A stretch of DNA of 64,000 bases from Sternotherus odoratus. Taxonomy: Eukaryota > Chordata > Testudines > Kinosternidae. The DNA is taken from the NCBI GenBank assembly GCA_032164245.1, contig JAVMKO010000022.1, positions 11,903,845-11,967,844 of the forward strand, given 5' to 3'. The notes under the pieces were generated by a model. That model made no database searches. It saw only the letters and a program-made list of their open reading frames with translations, and was not told the DNA's origin. The position numbers and the translations under genes were made by a program. Every line of letters starts with the position of its first letter. Within the stretch, counting starts at the first letter, position 1. This document shows positions 1 to 11,425 of the stretch, one piece after another.

Positions 1-275
1 ATATGCCCACATGTGCTTCACCAGTTTATTTCACATGTGAAATTTTACAAAGGCAGTTCTCATGATTTATAGGTGGGACATACATGTTTTACATATAAGC
101 CAATGTTAATCAGTCAAAACACAAATTTCACATAAGATACCCTACACTGATAGTAAAATAATACAAGTTAGAGTAATACAAGTTACATAAACATCAGCTG
201 TAAAATGTGGACCACATGTAGAACATGATCGAAATCCAGATGTTAATGCAAAAAACTGCCTCCTTTATTTATAGG
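1..275. other. Unassigned noncoding, no feature seen
   Basis: AT-rich sequence without a long frame or a repeat that I recognise. It ends where the CR1 tail begins. Confidence 0.5.
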
Positions 276-480
276 ATCATAGAATATCAGGGTCGGAAGA
301 GACCTCAAGAAGTCATCTAGTCCAACCCCCTGCTCAAAGCAGGACCAATCCCAACTAAATCATCCCAGTCAGGGCTTTAACAAGCCTGACTTTGAAAACC
401 TCTAATGCAGGAGATTCCACACCTCCCTAGGTAGCCCATTCCAATGCTTGACCACCCTCCTAGTGAAAAAGTTTTAGCTT
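276..480 (-). mobile_element. CR1 LINE, 3' end fragment
   Basis: The sequence starts with ATCATAGAATATCAGGG, the reverse complement of a CR1 tail (ATTCTATGAT type). It continues with the CR1 3'-UTR signature GTCATCTAGTCCAACCCCC and CTGCTCAAAGCAGGACCAAT. The element therefore points to the minus strand with its 3' end at about 276. Similarity to the usual CR1 sequence fades after about 480, so the 5' truncation point is approximate. It is a dead fragment without coding capacity. Confidence 0.9.
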
Positions 481-1297
481 ACTACTCCAAAAATGCCTTC
501 CACTTCTACTCACAGCAAAAGAGCCTTGCTACCCTTCAGGCCCATCTCTATATGTGGGCAAGCATCACACCATTCTGACAGATGGAGAGGAGAATTGGCA
601 GAGAAGACCATTAATGTGTATGTGCATTAATTATGTCAGAGGCAGCATTCCCAGATGAGAATGTTAAAACATCTATCTGTGCTGAGTTTACCAGCCCATG
701 GATAAGGGGATTTGCCATCAATAATCCTGATCTGGTATAGATTTGTTTTTTTAAAACGGCCATGTAAGGTGAGTTTTTGGACTGATTGAATCAGCTACTA
801 CAGACTGTGAATATTAGCAGAGCATCTTTCCATTCTCCTTTGGCTTCATGTTGCCCCCCAGTCCCCAACCTTTAACTTTTCACTTCTGACTCCCCATTGC
901 ATCTGCTGTCTCACTCTTCTGTGTTAACATTCCTGGGAAATCATCAGAATGAGTATATGTACTCAGCAACACACCAGCATGATCCACCACCAAGTTTGGT
1001 AGCACCACAGGAACATTTCTCAGGGTTGTAGCTGAATTTTTCAATAGCACAGCAGGCATATTCTGCCTGGATTTACCTTGCATATTCAGCAGCGGTAAAG
1101 CGGTCATGAAAGTAAAACCAAGGTGCCCAACACTGTTGTACAAAACAAAAGGTCTGTATAGTACAGAAAGCCTTGGCTAAGCACCTAGACTTTAGGGAGC
1201 TCAAGTGAACTGACTGGATCGGTTGAAAATGTTGGCTTTCATCCATTGCAACTATTATTGATTTGTATTCCACTGACACTTACAGACTTCAACCGAA
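481..1297. other. Unassigned noncoding
   Basis: No recognisable repeat or gene. Two overlapping minus-strand frames of 87 and 68 codons (880-1143, 1073-1279) show no domain and look random. Confidence 0.5.
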
Positions 1298-1385
1298 AGG
1301 GGGCCCCTGGTGATAGGTGCTATTCAAACACGTAATGAAGGAAAGCCCTTGTCCCCAGCGAGTTTACAATCCCAAAAGCAACTGG
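1298..1385 (+). repeat. MIR/CORE-SINE-like fragment
   Basis: GGGCCCCTGGTGATAGGTGC, then a run like 'caaacacgtaat', 'cccttgtcccc' and 'gagtttacaatc'. This follows the order of an amniote SINE 3' body (gggccccattgtgctaggcgctgtacaaacac ... agtccctgcccc ... agcttacaatct), which also occurs at 26680, 29100 and 37420. Old and diverged. Confidence 0.6.
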
Positions 1386-1984
1386 AAAGTGGAGAATGGA
1401 GGAAGCATCAGAAACAAATGAATGAGCAAGATGAAGATAGGACAGACTCATATGAGCATTTTTTCTGCATAAATTATTTGTGTCCCCTATTCAAAAGTGT
1501 AATAAGGCTAATTATAAGAAATACACTCAGGTCACAATCACTTGCCTAGCCATTCATTTTTTAAAATAAAGTGGCAAATGCTCACAGATGCTGTATGGTG
1601 TTGCATATTTATAAATGAGGTGCTAGGACATAAGGGAAAATAGGAATCTTCTGTGGTTGACTTTGCAAAATTTAGTTCAATTTATCAAAAAAAGGTGCAC
1701 AACAGTTCTGTTCAGTTCAATGATATTTAATCAGAATGCTGTAGATTGCGGTTATCTGGGGAAGTTCTGGCTGCAGAAAATTCCATCCACAGATGATTAG
1801 GGGTGAGAAAGTCTGTTTTAGAAAACCAGTAAGAAGCCCATTTTTGCTGCTGTAGTGAACTTTATCCCATTGTATTGGCACACATGAGACCTTATACATC
1901 ACTTAAGTCCTACTTGACATGTGCTTAAGCAATTCTCAGGTCTTATGTGGGCACTGTGCCAAGAGCTGAATTTTACCCTTTGAA
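1386..1984. other. Unassigned noncoding
   Basis: AT-rich, no repeat family recognised and no plausible exon. Confidence 0.45.
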
Positions 1985-2180
1985 TGGGATTTTCAAAAGC
2001 TCTCTGCATCAGTTTAAGATGGGACCACCATAGATTATATGGTTATATGATCATATAGATTATTCTGGCCTTGGAATCTATGGTTCTATGAATAGGAGCT
2101 CTGCTTCCGTTGAAATCATTGTTAACACCCATTGGCTTCAGTGGGAGCTAGGGCTAATGCTGAGCTTTTTGAAAACCCTA
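1985..2180. repeat. Palindromic MITE-like repeat (GATTTTCAAA family)
   Basis: The left end GGGATTTTCAAAAGC is mirrored by CTTTTTGAAAACCCT at the right end. The middle holds the family-typical 'attggcttcagtgggagctaggg'. The same terminal inverted motif bounds repeats at 6225, 49614 and 56801. This copy is longer than the others because a CR1 tip seems to be inserted at about 2028-2093. Confidence 0.55.
2028..2093 (+). mobile_element. CR1 3' tip
   Basis: The segment ends in GGAATCTATGGTTCTATGAA, a plus-strand CR1 3' terminus (…ATCTATGATTCTATGA). It lies within the palindromic repeat, which suggests insertion into it. Only the terminal tens of bases remain. Confidence 0.5.
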
Positions 2181-2680
2181 AATTTAAAGAACATTTTTAG
2201 CTTGTACTCAAAATGTCTTGAACCTTGACAGACACCACCATGGGAAGAGCCCTGAACCTGTGCAGTGCATAGCTGTCTTCAGAAGGTTCAGGGATTTGCT
2301 CACATGGTTCTTGTAGGACCAGGGACAAAATGTGAAGCTCAGAGGTTAGCTAATAATATGGGCAGGCACTACAGTAAGGAGGGTTATAGAATACCTGAGC
2401 AGATAGACAGGGTAACTTGCTGCTTGATATGAGGCACCACAATGTAATTTCAGGGAGTGAGAGATTGATGGGATGGAGTTGTTGTAATAAAGAAGTCCTC
2501 TGACTGTCATGGCATCCCTGATAAATATAGGTCTCTTTCTAATAAAAGTTTATTGTAAAAAAAAAAAAAATCAAATAAACATGTATTTGGGTTTAATAAT
2601 TAAATGCAATTGGCAAGTGCTAATGGCTCTGAGATCTCAAAAACAGGAAAATGGCAAAGAGAGAGAAGCTAGTTTGAAGG
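2181..2680. other. Unassigned noncoding with A14 tract
   Basis: No gene or named repeat. A run of 14 A lies at 2557-2570. It is followed directly by unique-looking sequence and has no recognisable retrocopy upstream, so I do not treat it as a poly(A) tail. Confidence 0.45.
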
Positions 2681-2689
2681 ATTTTATCT

Positions 2690-2910
2690 AATTTCATTTT
2701 AATTAGATCCTTTTTCTAACTGAGTTTCTAATTTTTCAATTAGCAATTAGCAGCTGCAACTCATTCTGAGCATCACGAGGTGCCAGAGACACTAATTACA
2801 CCACAGGAGTAGGAGGCTGCAAATGAGAAATAAAATTATCCATGAATGTTATTAGAAGAAAGGAATGATTACATTCCGTAATAATATACTGATCTGAGTC
2901 TAATTAGATT
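2690..2910. promoter_or_regulatory. Candidate regulatory element, homeodomain-motif cluster
   Basis: AT-rich block with TAATTA at 2700-2705 and 2793-2798, the pair CAATTAGCAATTAG at 2737-2750 abutting an E-box CAGCTG at 2751-2756, and TAATTAGATT from 2901. No repeat family is visible. TAATT(A/G) is the core site of many homeodomain factors and CAGCTG of bHLH factors. AT-rich DNA yields such cores by chance, so enhancer function is inference only. Confidence 0.3.
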
Positions 2911-3104
2911 GAAGGTTTTGGGGGTGGGAGGGAGGGAAGACTTAAAAATGGATTACATTTGGATGCCTGCAGGTCAAGATTTTGCCATAAATATTGCTTT
3001 AGTTTGTATTGCTTGAAAATACGAAACAATTTGTGAGTGCTATCATGTTAAGTTGTTCACCAGAAAGACTTAACATCAAGGAAATGTCTAGTTGTGAAAG
3101 GATT

Positions 3105-3201
3105 GGGCTGGATTCTATTCCCAATCACTGACTTGCTGTGTGACCATAATTAAATGACTTAATCTGTGCCTCAATTTCCCCATCTGTAAACCTGATATAG
3201 T
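3105..3201 (+). repeat. MIR-like SINE, 5' part
   Basis: ACTGACTTGCTGTGTGACCA, then 'atgacttaatctgtgcctcaatttccccatctgtaaa', matches the MIR order (tgtgaccttgggcaagt…cttaacctctctgtgcctcagtttcc…catctgtaaa). The SINE stops where the CR1 3' tail begins at 3202, so the CR1 probably inserted into it. I could not find the remainder on the far side. Confidence 0.7.
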
Positions 3202-4320
3202 AATCACAGAATCACAGAAGATTAGGGTTATCATCTAGTCCAACCCCCTGCTCAAATCAGGACCAATCCCAGGGCTTTGTCAAACTGGGTCTTAAAAACC
3301 TCAAAAGATGGAGATTCTACCACCTCCCGAGGTTACCCATTCCAGTGTTTCACTACCCTTCTAGTGAAATAATTTTTCCTAATATCCAACCAAGACCTCC
3401 CCCACTGCAACTTGAGACCATTACTCCTTGTACTGTCATCTGCACCAGTAAAAACAGCCGAGCTCCATCCTCTTTGGAGCCCCCTTTCAGATAGTTGAAA
3501 GCAGCTATCAAATCCCCCCTCATTCTCCTCTTCTGCAGACTAAGTAATCCCAGTTCCCTTAGCCTCTCCTCATAAATCATGTGCTCCAGACCCCTAATCA
3601 TTTTTGTTGCCCTCCGCTGGACTCTTTCCAATTTTTCCACATCCTTCTCTTAGTATGGGGCCCAAAACTGGACACAGTACTCCAGATGAGGTCTCACCAA
3701 TGCCAAATAGAGGGGAATGATCATGTCCCTCGATCTGATGGCAATACGCCTACTTATGTAGCTCAATATGTCGTTAGCCTTCTTGGAAACAAGGACACAC
3801 CGTTGTCTCATATCCAGGTTCTCATGCACTGTAATCCCCAGGTCCCTTTCTGCAGAACTGCCACTTAGCCAGTTGGTCCCCAGCCTGTAGCAGTGCATGG
3901 GATTCTTCAGTCCTAAGTGCAGGACTCGACACTTGTCCTTGTTGAACCTCATCAGATTAATTTTGGTCCACCCCTCCAATTTGTCTAGGTCACTAGACCC
4001 TCTCCCTACACTCCAGCAGATCTACCTCTCCCCCAGTTTAGTATCATCTGCGAACTTGCTGAGGGTGCAATCCATCCCAACATCCAGATAATTAAAGATG
4101 ATGTTGAACAAAACCAGCCCCAGGACAGACCCCTGGGGCACTCCGCTTGATAGTAACTGCCTACTAGACATGGAGTCGTTGATCACTACCCATTGAGCCT
4201 CACAATCTAGCCAGGTTTCTATCCACTTTATAGTCCAGTCATCTAATCCATACTTTTTTAATTTGCTGGCAAGAATACTGTGGAAGATCGTATCAGAAGC
4301 TTTGCTAAAGTCAAGGTATA
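3202..4320 (-). mobile_element. CR1 LINE, 5'-truncated, about 1.1 kb
   Basis: Minus-strand CR1 copy. Its 3' end is at 3202 (AATCACAGAATCACAGAAG tail, CATCTAGTCCAACCCCCTGC) and coding sequence runs back to about 4320, where the reverse-transcriptase palm motif A is still readable. Beyond that the match is doubtful (perhaps to about 4360). No target duplication is evident, which is normal for CR1. It is the longest element with protein homology in the window. 5' truncation is typical of target-primed reverse transcription. Confidence 0.93.
3353..4318 (-). pseudogene. CR1 reverse transcriptase remnant (ORF2 C-terminal part)
   Basis: Translating the minus strand from 4318 gives one frame with CR1 RT landmarks in order: motif A 'YLDFSKASD' (the usual F after KA is S) at 4318-4292, 'GVPQGSVLG' at 4144-4118, and the catalytic FADD box at 4054-4043. 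Then come 'NKDKCRVLHLG', 'RPHLEYCVQFWAP' (near 3650) and '[17 protein letters not shown]'. The two catalytic Asp of FADD are intact. The frame is broken by TAG at 4024-4022 and TAA at 3649-3647. A frameshift around 3440-3460 moves the tail ('[12 protein letters not shown]', '[12 protein letters not shown]') into another frame. The N-terminal RT part and the endonuclease are absent through 5' truncation. The family copies LINE RNA into DNA at a nicked target, but this copy cannot do so. Few stops suggest moderate age. Confidence 0.92.
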
Positions 4321-6224
4321 ATCATATAACTCAATCCACCTTCCTTTGTCAAGTGCTCAACTTATTAAGATCCTCATGTTAAAGGCAGAACATGGGTACA
4401 AAATATGTATATTAGCATCTAGGGGTGAGCAAAGTACTCAACATACAGATAAAAACACACAAGACCAGGCTCAAGAAGCTTACAAATTAAAGCCAGTGCT
4501 GATATCAGGCTCTGATCCTCTCTAGTGCTGCAAACACATGACCATGAGTAATTCAAAGGTACCTCTCCCCTACGCCAACACATGCAACCTGCATTTCAGA
4601 ATCACTTCAAGGGACCCCCAGTAATAAATGATAGTGTCTAAATATGGCTCTTAATAAAATTTACGAGCTCCTATTCATCCCACTCCCCTATTTGTCTTTA
4701 TATATCTCACAGCATTTGCCACTAATTATATTCCTCTTTATAATCTGTGCTCCCCAGTTAAGAGAGGTAATTGATAGCTCCTGAAAGATCATTAATTCCA
4801 AAAGGGTTTTGTCATGCTGTTTCCCCTCCCCCCATTACTAATTTTTTCCTATACTCTGAGTTCTAGAATCATTAAGATGCTTCACAGTTTAGAGAAAAAC
4901 CATTAATAGTGCAAAAGGGAAGGGAAAAAAAGAAAAACGAACTAAAACAACATCTATCTCCCCCCATCTTCTCACTATAAGGTCACCAAAGCTGTGGTGA
5001 GCACTAATGAGAACTCGTCCATTACACTATTTACTAATCCTTTCGTGTTCCATTTGTATCCTTACAGCTAACTTGTTTTAACAACTCCCTGCCAGGGTGA
5101 AAGATTAGCAGGGGGAAGAAAAAACAAAAACATTCTTCATTTAAAATTCAGCTGTTGTGGCATATGGTCCCGTTGAGCTGGAAACGGTCTTTGCAAGGAG
5201 CTCTGCTTTGTTGTTGTGATGCAAGAGTTTTGAGATCTGGGGTTGTGGGTTACAGGGGATAAGCTTCTTAAATAAAACCTGCTTTTGCAGGAGGGAAGGC
5301 AGGCAGCAATGGAGGCAAATTGGCAAGTTTAGAGATTCTATATGGGGACTACTCAGGGTTTTGAAGTCTATGGGAAAATATGGGGAAGCTTGGGCTAGAA
5401 AGGTGAAATAGAATATTTAGTTACAGGCCTAACTCTCTACATTAATTATACAATCCGCAGAACTCTTCTCTACTGCCTGACCCTACCACTTGTAGAGCTA
5501 CACCATACACACATCATAAGCTATACAGCCCTTATGGCAGGATCTTAAATTCCAAAGCATTTTGTCACTTCAGAAGCAATCTTATCTCCATCTCTTTGTC
5601 TCTCTTGCAGTTGTTACAGCTGTGAAGCTATAAAGCAGGGTAGCTATAAAGCATGAAGGATATCAAGCTCAGATTACTAGCAAGGATGTGAAAAAAATGA
5701 CTAAGCCGCAATCTTTCCCATATTACTAATCACCCTGATCTCCAGAATTCTGCTTTGTATTTGAAATTCAGTTCTACTCTGAAAAGCAATTCAAAATGAT
5801 GTTGTAGGGCTCTATGTTATGGTCAATCTCAACGACTTTCATCCCAATGTGCTCAGTTTATAAATAAAGAGAGAAAGTGTGTGAGACACTCAGCCCATGA
5901 AGCTAGCCCTGAGGCTCAACCTAGAATCTTCCTCACTTGCATCCTCACCAGTAAATAAAGGTTCTGGAGGTCAAATTATGCTCTCAGTGACACCTGCGGT
6001 GCCTCAGGGCTGTGAGGAGGTGTGCTCAAGTGTAGTTAATTGGCCCTGCACAAGAAACATGGTTCACAATTCTGTTTGATGTTGAGACTAGATTCTATCT
6101 CCCCCTTCCCAGAGTTGGTGTTGCATCCGCAGGGCCGGGGGAGGAGTAAAAAGAAATACAAACAAGGTCTGATATTCTGAAGTGTCCGTTGTTCCCGCTG
6201 ACTTCATTTATAGCCGAGGAAGTC
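4321..6224. other. Unassigned noncoding
   Basis: About 1.9 kb with no gene, no clear repeat and no coding signal. Frames of 60-61 codons (5141-5326, 5897-6079) show no domain. Confidence 0.45.
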
Positions 6225-6298
6225 AAATTTTCAAAAGCTTTTCTTGTATTTAAGTTCATTGAAAGCCAATTAGTCATTTGGGTGCTTTTGAAAATGTG
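6225..6298. repeat. Palindromic MITE-like repeat (GATTTTCAAA family)
   Basis: AAATTTTCAAAAGCTTTT at the left is mirrored by GGTGCTTTTGAAAATGTG at the right around a 40-bp centre containing 'ttcattgaaagccaatta'. Same terminal motif as copies at 1985, 49614 and 56801. Confidence 0.55.
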
Positions 6299-8224
6299 AC
6301 CCATGCTACGGACTTCTCGAAATCAGACCATAAGAGCCTGATCCTAAAAGATAGCAAACACCTGTGACTCCTATTGAAACTGAGTAGCACCCAGGATTAG
6401 GCCCTTATTTTTGTCAGCAGATTAAGATGATGTGACAAGAAGCAAATCTGCTGAGCAAGGTGGTACCATTTTCCATAGCTGCTTTTCAGAGCAGAACTGC
6501 TTTAATCTCCTACAGCATTAATTAATACAGCCTGTGAAAGTTGGCTAATTTAAATGCACTTTGTGATCCTTCAGAATGAGAGAAAAATAAAATTTCATTA
6601 TTAATAGATGCACACAATGCTGCAATACATTATATGGTGCAAGCAACATAAATGGGAGAATCGTGTGTACAGAATGCATGCAGTTCCCAGATAATATTCA
6701 GCACTATTAAACCAGAATGGAGTAATTAACATTCTTGAACAATGTTCAATAAAGCGGGTACTTTCTTTCCTTCTTTAGCTTTTATTCCTTCTCTGGGGTT
6801 AGAATGATCATCTGCTTCAGGCTCTCCTTACTCATGGGTATCAGAATCTTTTGCCCATCTGTCTTTCCATTTTGTATGGTATTGTGGGTATTGGAGAAAC
6901 AGCTGGGTTCCTGATAATTAGTTACTAGCTTGCAAATACCATATGATCTTAGAGAGAGGTGTGCTTTGGGTCATCAGTTTTCCAGAACCCTATTCTCAAT
7001 CCAGAGTTATTGGTAAAGATCTGAAATCAACCTCGAGTCCCTAGATTTTTAAATGCCCTTCACAACCAGGCTCTTTCAGCTTCTTGTCAAACTTTGGATT
7101 TCATTCCCTAACTCTCAAAACTTCAGCTGGCAGCTTTTCCTTTCCAGCAGGAATTGTGCCATCACTTATATTATTAAACAATTTGGAGCATTTTACTGAG
7201 GCCAGTGAAGAAGAAAGGCTGTGGAGTTTGTTCTAACTAAGGTATTTTATGATCCCCATCCCATCTAGGCTTTTCACAGATAGTTAAAAAAAAAAACTAA
7301 CTTGGATGGATATCAAATCATCTCTTTTGTATTGGTACCTAATATAGTATTTGAGCACCTGAAATGCTTCACTTTCCAAGGGCTCTTAATCTAGCACTTT
7401 TCCCCAGCATAAAAAGTTAAAATTTCTTTCCTTTTAGAACATGTTCATGCAGTCACTTTCCCGCATCAGCTTTCTGTTTCTGCCAAAGTATTAAAGGGAG
7501 GGAGGAAATTAAAAATCCCGAGCACAAACACAGAGACGTCACAAGCCATGAAATCAGACCAAGCGTTTGTCCGCTTGCTTTGCTCTTGCTTCTGGCAGGA
7601 TTAGTTTGATTTTTTTTCTCCTTGCCAAACTAACATTATTCTCATAAGGATATATCTGAAACATTATCACAGGTCTTTTAGTCTTTGTGATGAAGTTGCT
7701 TTGAGAGAAAAAGACTAAGTTAATGTACAGTCCCATATATAAAAAAATCCATATGTCAGCTCTCTCTCCATAATCTCCCTGTCCAGAAATAAACTAAATC
7801 GAAGCCAGTAAGCTACTGCTGCTATCTGATCAGCTGTTTGAAAACTTGGATGACTTGATCCCTTTAAAATTTTATATCTTGTATTTCTTGGTGATGAAAA
7901 GGCCAGGTTTTCCAGCAATAATGGTCACTCCTTTAGTGTTTCCAGCACATCCTCACTCAGAGAATATTCTCACTCATAGAAGTAGCTAAGTAGAGTCTAG
8001 ATGTGTAGAGATGTGATTTGCCACAATGGTTCACACTTCGGCCGCTTACATATAGTATCTTGCCGTAAGTGTTCAACATCTGATACTCCCTTTCCCTCAA
8101 CTCATGCCTTGCATCTGGCCAGTTGTGCAGTTGAAGGACTATTTCCTGACCCCTGAAGATGACCAGTTCTGCAGATGAAATCTTGTGATTTTGGCATGCA
8201 TAACTTCAAATGTTATTAATGGCT
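6299..8224. other. Unassigned noncoding, AT-rich
   Basis: No gene or named repeat. The part at about 6500-6760 is AT-rich, with ATTAATTAAT near 6520 and GTAATTAAC near 6723. It might be conserved, but nothing in one sequence proves it. Confidence 0.4.
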
Positions 8225-8620
8225 ATCATGGAGATTTTCAAAGCAGCCTAAAAGACAGGCACACATTGGGGACCAGAATTTTTTTTTTTACAATTATTCA
8301 GTGAACTGAAAACATTGGAAAATATTACTTTGGGGTAGAACAAAATGTTTTGTTTGACCCGAAACAAAACATTTTGTTTAGCTTGGGAGTTTTTAATCAT
8401 TATATATCTATAAGATTGCAGTAAAACCTGAAACAAAAAGGCACCTCAAATAAAAAAAATCAAGACACTTCATTCAAAAAATATCAAAAAAATATTTCAT
8501 TAAAAAAATGGAAACATTTTCATGATTTTGACCCAAATTTGAGAATTGTTTTGGTCAACCCAAATGAGCACTTTTTGGTGAAGAATCTGAACTAAAAAAT
8601 TTGCCCAGCACTACCTGATG
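8225..8620 (-). repeat. AT-rich GAAAATTTT-type dispersed repeat
   Basis: On the minus strand it starts 'gtgctgggcaaattttttag' and runs into repeated AAAATGTTTT/TTTGTTT words. The same head ('agctgg…gaaaatttt') opens copies at 18630-18900, 20988-21370, 22195-22500, 25600-25765 and 37640-37910. I recall this as a common reptile repeat but cannot name its class. Confidence 0.45.
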
Positions 8621-8770
8621 CTCATTTAGACTAAAGCTCCTTTACACCATCCTGGCAGCATAGACACACCTTAGCATGGGTGTAAAATGTAATTCACACT
8701 TGCCTTATGCTCCTCTGCACTGTGAGAGTGGTATAAAGGGGCCTTACATGTCAGAGAAATTCTGGCCCAT
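8621..8770. repeat. Old dispersed repeat (TTTACACC family)
   Basis: Contains 'ctcctttacaccatcctggc', 'gggtgtaaaatgtaattcacac' and 'gtggtataaaggggcc', and ends 'aaattctggcccat'. Related blocks occur at 10205, 11265, 14870, 17035, 20275, 32575, 56460, 58080, 58820 and 61470. This is an old amniote family that I cannot name. Confidence 0.45.
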
Positions 8771-8889
8771 TTACTCACAGGGTAACTTCATGCAACATTA
8801 GGGCAAAACAATTTTAAATAGAAAACCACCACTTCAAATGAAATTCGAACAACCTCCCAGTCTCCTGGAGGCTGTGGCTGTCATACATA

Positions 8890-9420
8890 AAAGATGTGCA
8901 AATTAACAAACCCTTTCTCTGTGTAACATTATGCAAAAGCATATTTTCCCCCTCTAAACTGTGAATTCAAGTAGAGTCTAATTAGTCAAAAATTTTGATG
9001 TGCAGACATCAAGTAAATGTTCTAGAAGAGCTGATTTCCCTCCTTTTCCTCTACTTTTATGAAAATGGCAGAAACCTGGCAGTTTTCCAATTAACTCCCC
9101 AGCTAATCTCCATCCACAAACCCTAGGTGCCTATCTGTTTTCTTTACTACAAAGCTTGCAAAGACATGTGCGTTTCAGACAAATATTTCTCCCATCTCAT
9201 TTGACACTGAACAAGCAGGAAAAATATGGCCCATCACGAGAAATATCAGTATAATATTGCAATTTTCCACTATTTGACAGCAATCAAGTAGAGACTAATG
9301 GCTTTCCTCTGTGACTAAATCATTTAGAGACCAAGGTATTCTGTCTCATTCTCATTAGAAAAAAAAATTCCAATAATCTCATTATCCTAGTGTGAATAAC
9401 AGTAAAAATGCACCAAGACT
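8890..9420. promoter_or_regulatory. Possible conserved noncoding stretch
   Basis: Repeat-free block with AT-rich homeodomain-like words (GTCTAATTAGTC near 8975, CCAATTAACTCC near 9090) and long low-complexity-free sequence such as 'atcacgagaaatatcagtat'. The impression of conservation is intuitive and needs an alignment. Confidence 0.2.
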
Positions 9421-10204
9421 AATGGCTCTTTCAGCACTCCTGTTCACTGAGATCAGTCGGGCAGTGTTTTATGGATTCAGCTTCAGTAATAGGATCTGCC
9501 TTGTGCCACAATATACCCAGCTCAGTTCCCCTCCCCTCTGCAGCACAATCTAAATGCAACCGTCTTGTTTCAAGCCTGGTTTACACTTGCCTTGAATGCT
9601 GAGGACTTTTATGTACTCTTTTTAAACTAACTTCGCCAGAAAAAGAATGTGTCATGGAATGTTAAGCTTTATGGAAATTCTTCTAGAGAATAACACAATT
9701 TCATGGTGCATTTACTCTAGAATGACCTGGTACTTGAACAATTAATTTTTAAGGTGTAGCCAGGCCTAATATTTGCTGTATTTAGCTTTTTCTTAAAACA
9801 TCAACAATATCAGGACTCCTTCTCCCCACATACACACCTTTTTTCCCCTTCATTTTTGCCCTGAAGGCATAGTTTAAAACAGGCCCATAGTATGTATTGC
9901 ATTTTTACCATTTCTTGTGCAGAATATTCTGTTTGAAAATACAGTAGGAAGAGAAACCAAAACCCTTCGGGATTTACCTTCATTATTTCTAGCTCCTGAG
10001 TCTATTTCCATTTCTCGGCCGACCTTATTTCCAGCTGAAAGTTTTCCAGAATCTCCCAGAATGCTTAGGGACAATGCATTCTAATGCCAGCCTCTTAATA
10101 CCAGACCAAGGGCCTGTGTCTATGAACATTTATAGCAGGGCAAAGTACATTCTGCCCTGAGTAATCCCACCAAATGGGACTATTAAGGGAGTAAATGCTA
10201 TGCC
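9421..10204. other. Unassigned noncoding
   Basis: No gene or recognisable repeat. Confidence 0.45.
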
Positions 10205-10440
10205 AGCTAATAAGTTTTCGGGCTAGATGCTCAGTTAGTGTAACTCAGTGTAGCTCCATTAAAATCAATTGAGTTATGCCAATTTACACCCTCTGAAGCT
10301 CTGGCTTTTAGCTATCAGGCTTCCAAAGACAGTCTGTGGCCTTGATTCTTTCAGCTTTCAGCGTGTACTAAGAGTAACTCAGCTGAAGTAAATGGAGTTA
10401 TGCTTGTGTAATACTCGTGTGTGATCAGAATAAGGCCCAG
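10205..10440. repeat. Old dispersed repeat (TTTACACC family)
   Basis: 'gtgtaactcagtgtagctcc', 'attgagttatgccaatttac' and later 'aaatggagttatgcttgtgt' follow the pattern of an amniote dispersed repeat (…gtagctccattgacttcagtggagttatgcc…tttacacc…). Two partial copies may be side by side. Confidence 0.5.
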
Positions 10441-11264
10441 TGTTTTTGTTCCTTTCCATAAACAAACACTTCTACACAGTGAAATGATATTAATAAACAT
10501 TTCTCAAATGATTATCAATATGAACATTTCTACATCCTCTGGGACCAAATATTAGTTGAATCGAAAGCAGAATTTGTCCCAGACACCTTACAGGAGATGA
10601 ACTTTTTCTTCCCTGTGTTCCTATTCATCTGTTGTAACACCGTATAGTTAATCATGCAGTGGTGCCCTCTAATGTAATGTGCTTCATGTTTTAGCAAGAG
10701 AACAGAATTCAAACAAGCCTAACTATCCACCCACTAATTTTAGTGGAAACCTGCCATCTAGCCAGGGTTTTTTCAGGGATGCCATCTGTAGAGTGAAGCT
10801 GGCAGACCCAAGTTCCATCTGAGTCATTTGCCATTTCTGGCTGTTTTTTCGTAACTCAGACATGTGTTGACTGTACAAAATGGGTATGTCTGCAATTTCG
10901 ATGGGACCATACAAAACAAGGAGCAGCAGGTCATTAGAGTTTGTCTCTTCTAACCCATATGTGCCCATGGTAATATCCATCAGACATGCTAGGAAATAAG
11001 TACCTTAATGTTGGATATTATTTTACTCTGCTACACACTAATCTAGTGGATTTGCGTTACCATTTGTATATTAAACTTGGATATCCTGGCAAATCTTTTT
11101 GGGGGAGTGGGGTGTATCTGGCTTCCCTTGTAATTCCCCTACTCAGTAAGTGAGCTTTGGGATGCATTTCAAATATCTGCAATAACTAACAAAAACACAA
11201 AGAGTAATAAATACAAGATTTTCAAGACTAGCTCCTCAATTGGCAATTGGTGTTATTCCATGGA
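10441..11264. other. Unassigned noncoding
   Basis: No gene or recognisable repeat. An 85-codon minus-strand frame at 10723-10980 shows no domain. Confidence 0.45.
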
Positions 11265-11425
11265 CTACCGTAGAGTTACACTGATTGGCAACATTTTAAG
11301 ATTGGATCCATTCAAGTCTGCAAGAGCTCTGTTGATTTACACTAGTTGAAGACAGACTCTGCTGAATTAACTGGAGCTACAGCAGTTTACATCAGCCAAG
11401 GAGTTGGCCCATTGTTGGTACCATC
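11265..11425. repeat. Old dispersed repeat (TTTACACC family)
   Basis: 'taccgtagagttacactgat', 'ctctgttgatttacactagt' and 'gtttacatcagccaaggagt', ending 'ttggccc'. Same pattern as the block at 10205. The 86-codon frame beginning in it is not a gene. Confidence 0.5.

Noticed and set aside
2509..2571. A14 tract as the tail of a processed pseudogene
   Set aside because: No gene-like sequence or target duplication upstream, and the tract is as likely a plain mononucleotide run.
3353..3979. Two minus-strand frames as host genes
   Set aside because: Both belong to one CR1 reverse transcriptase frame split by a TAA stop.
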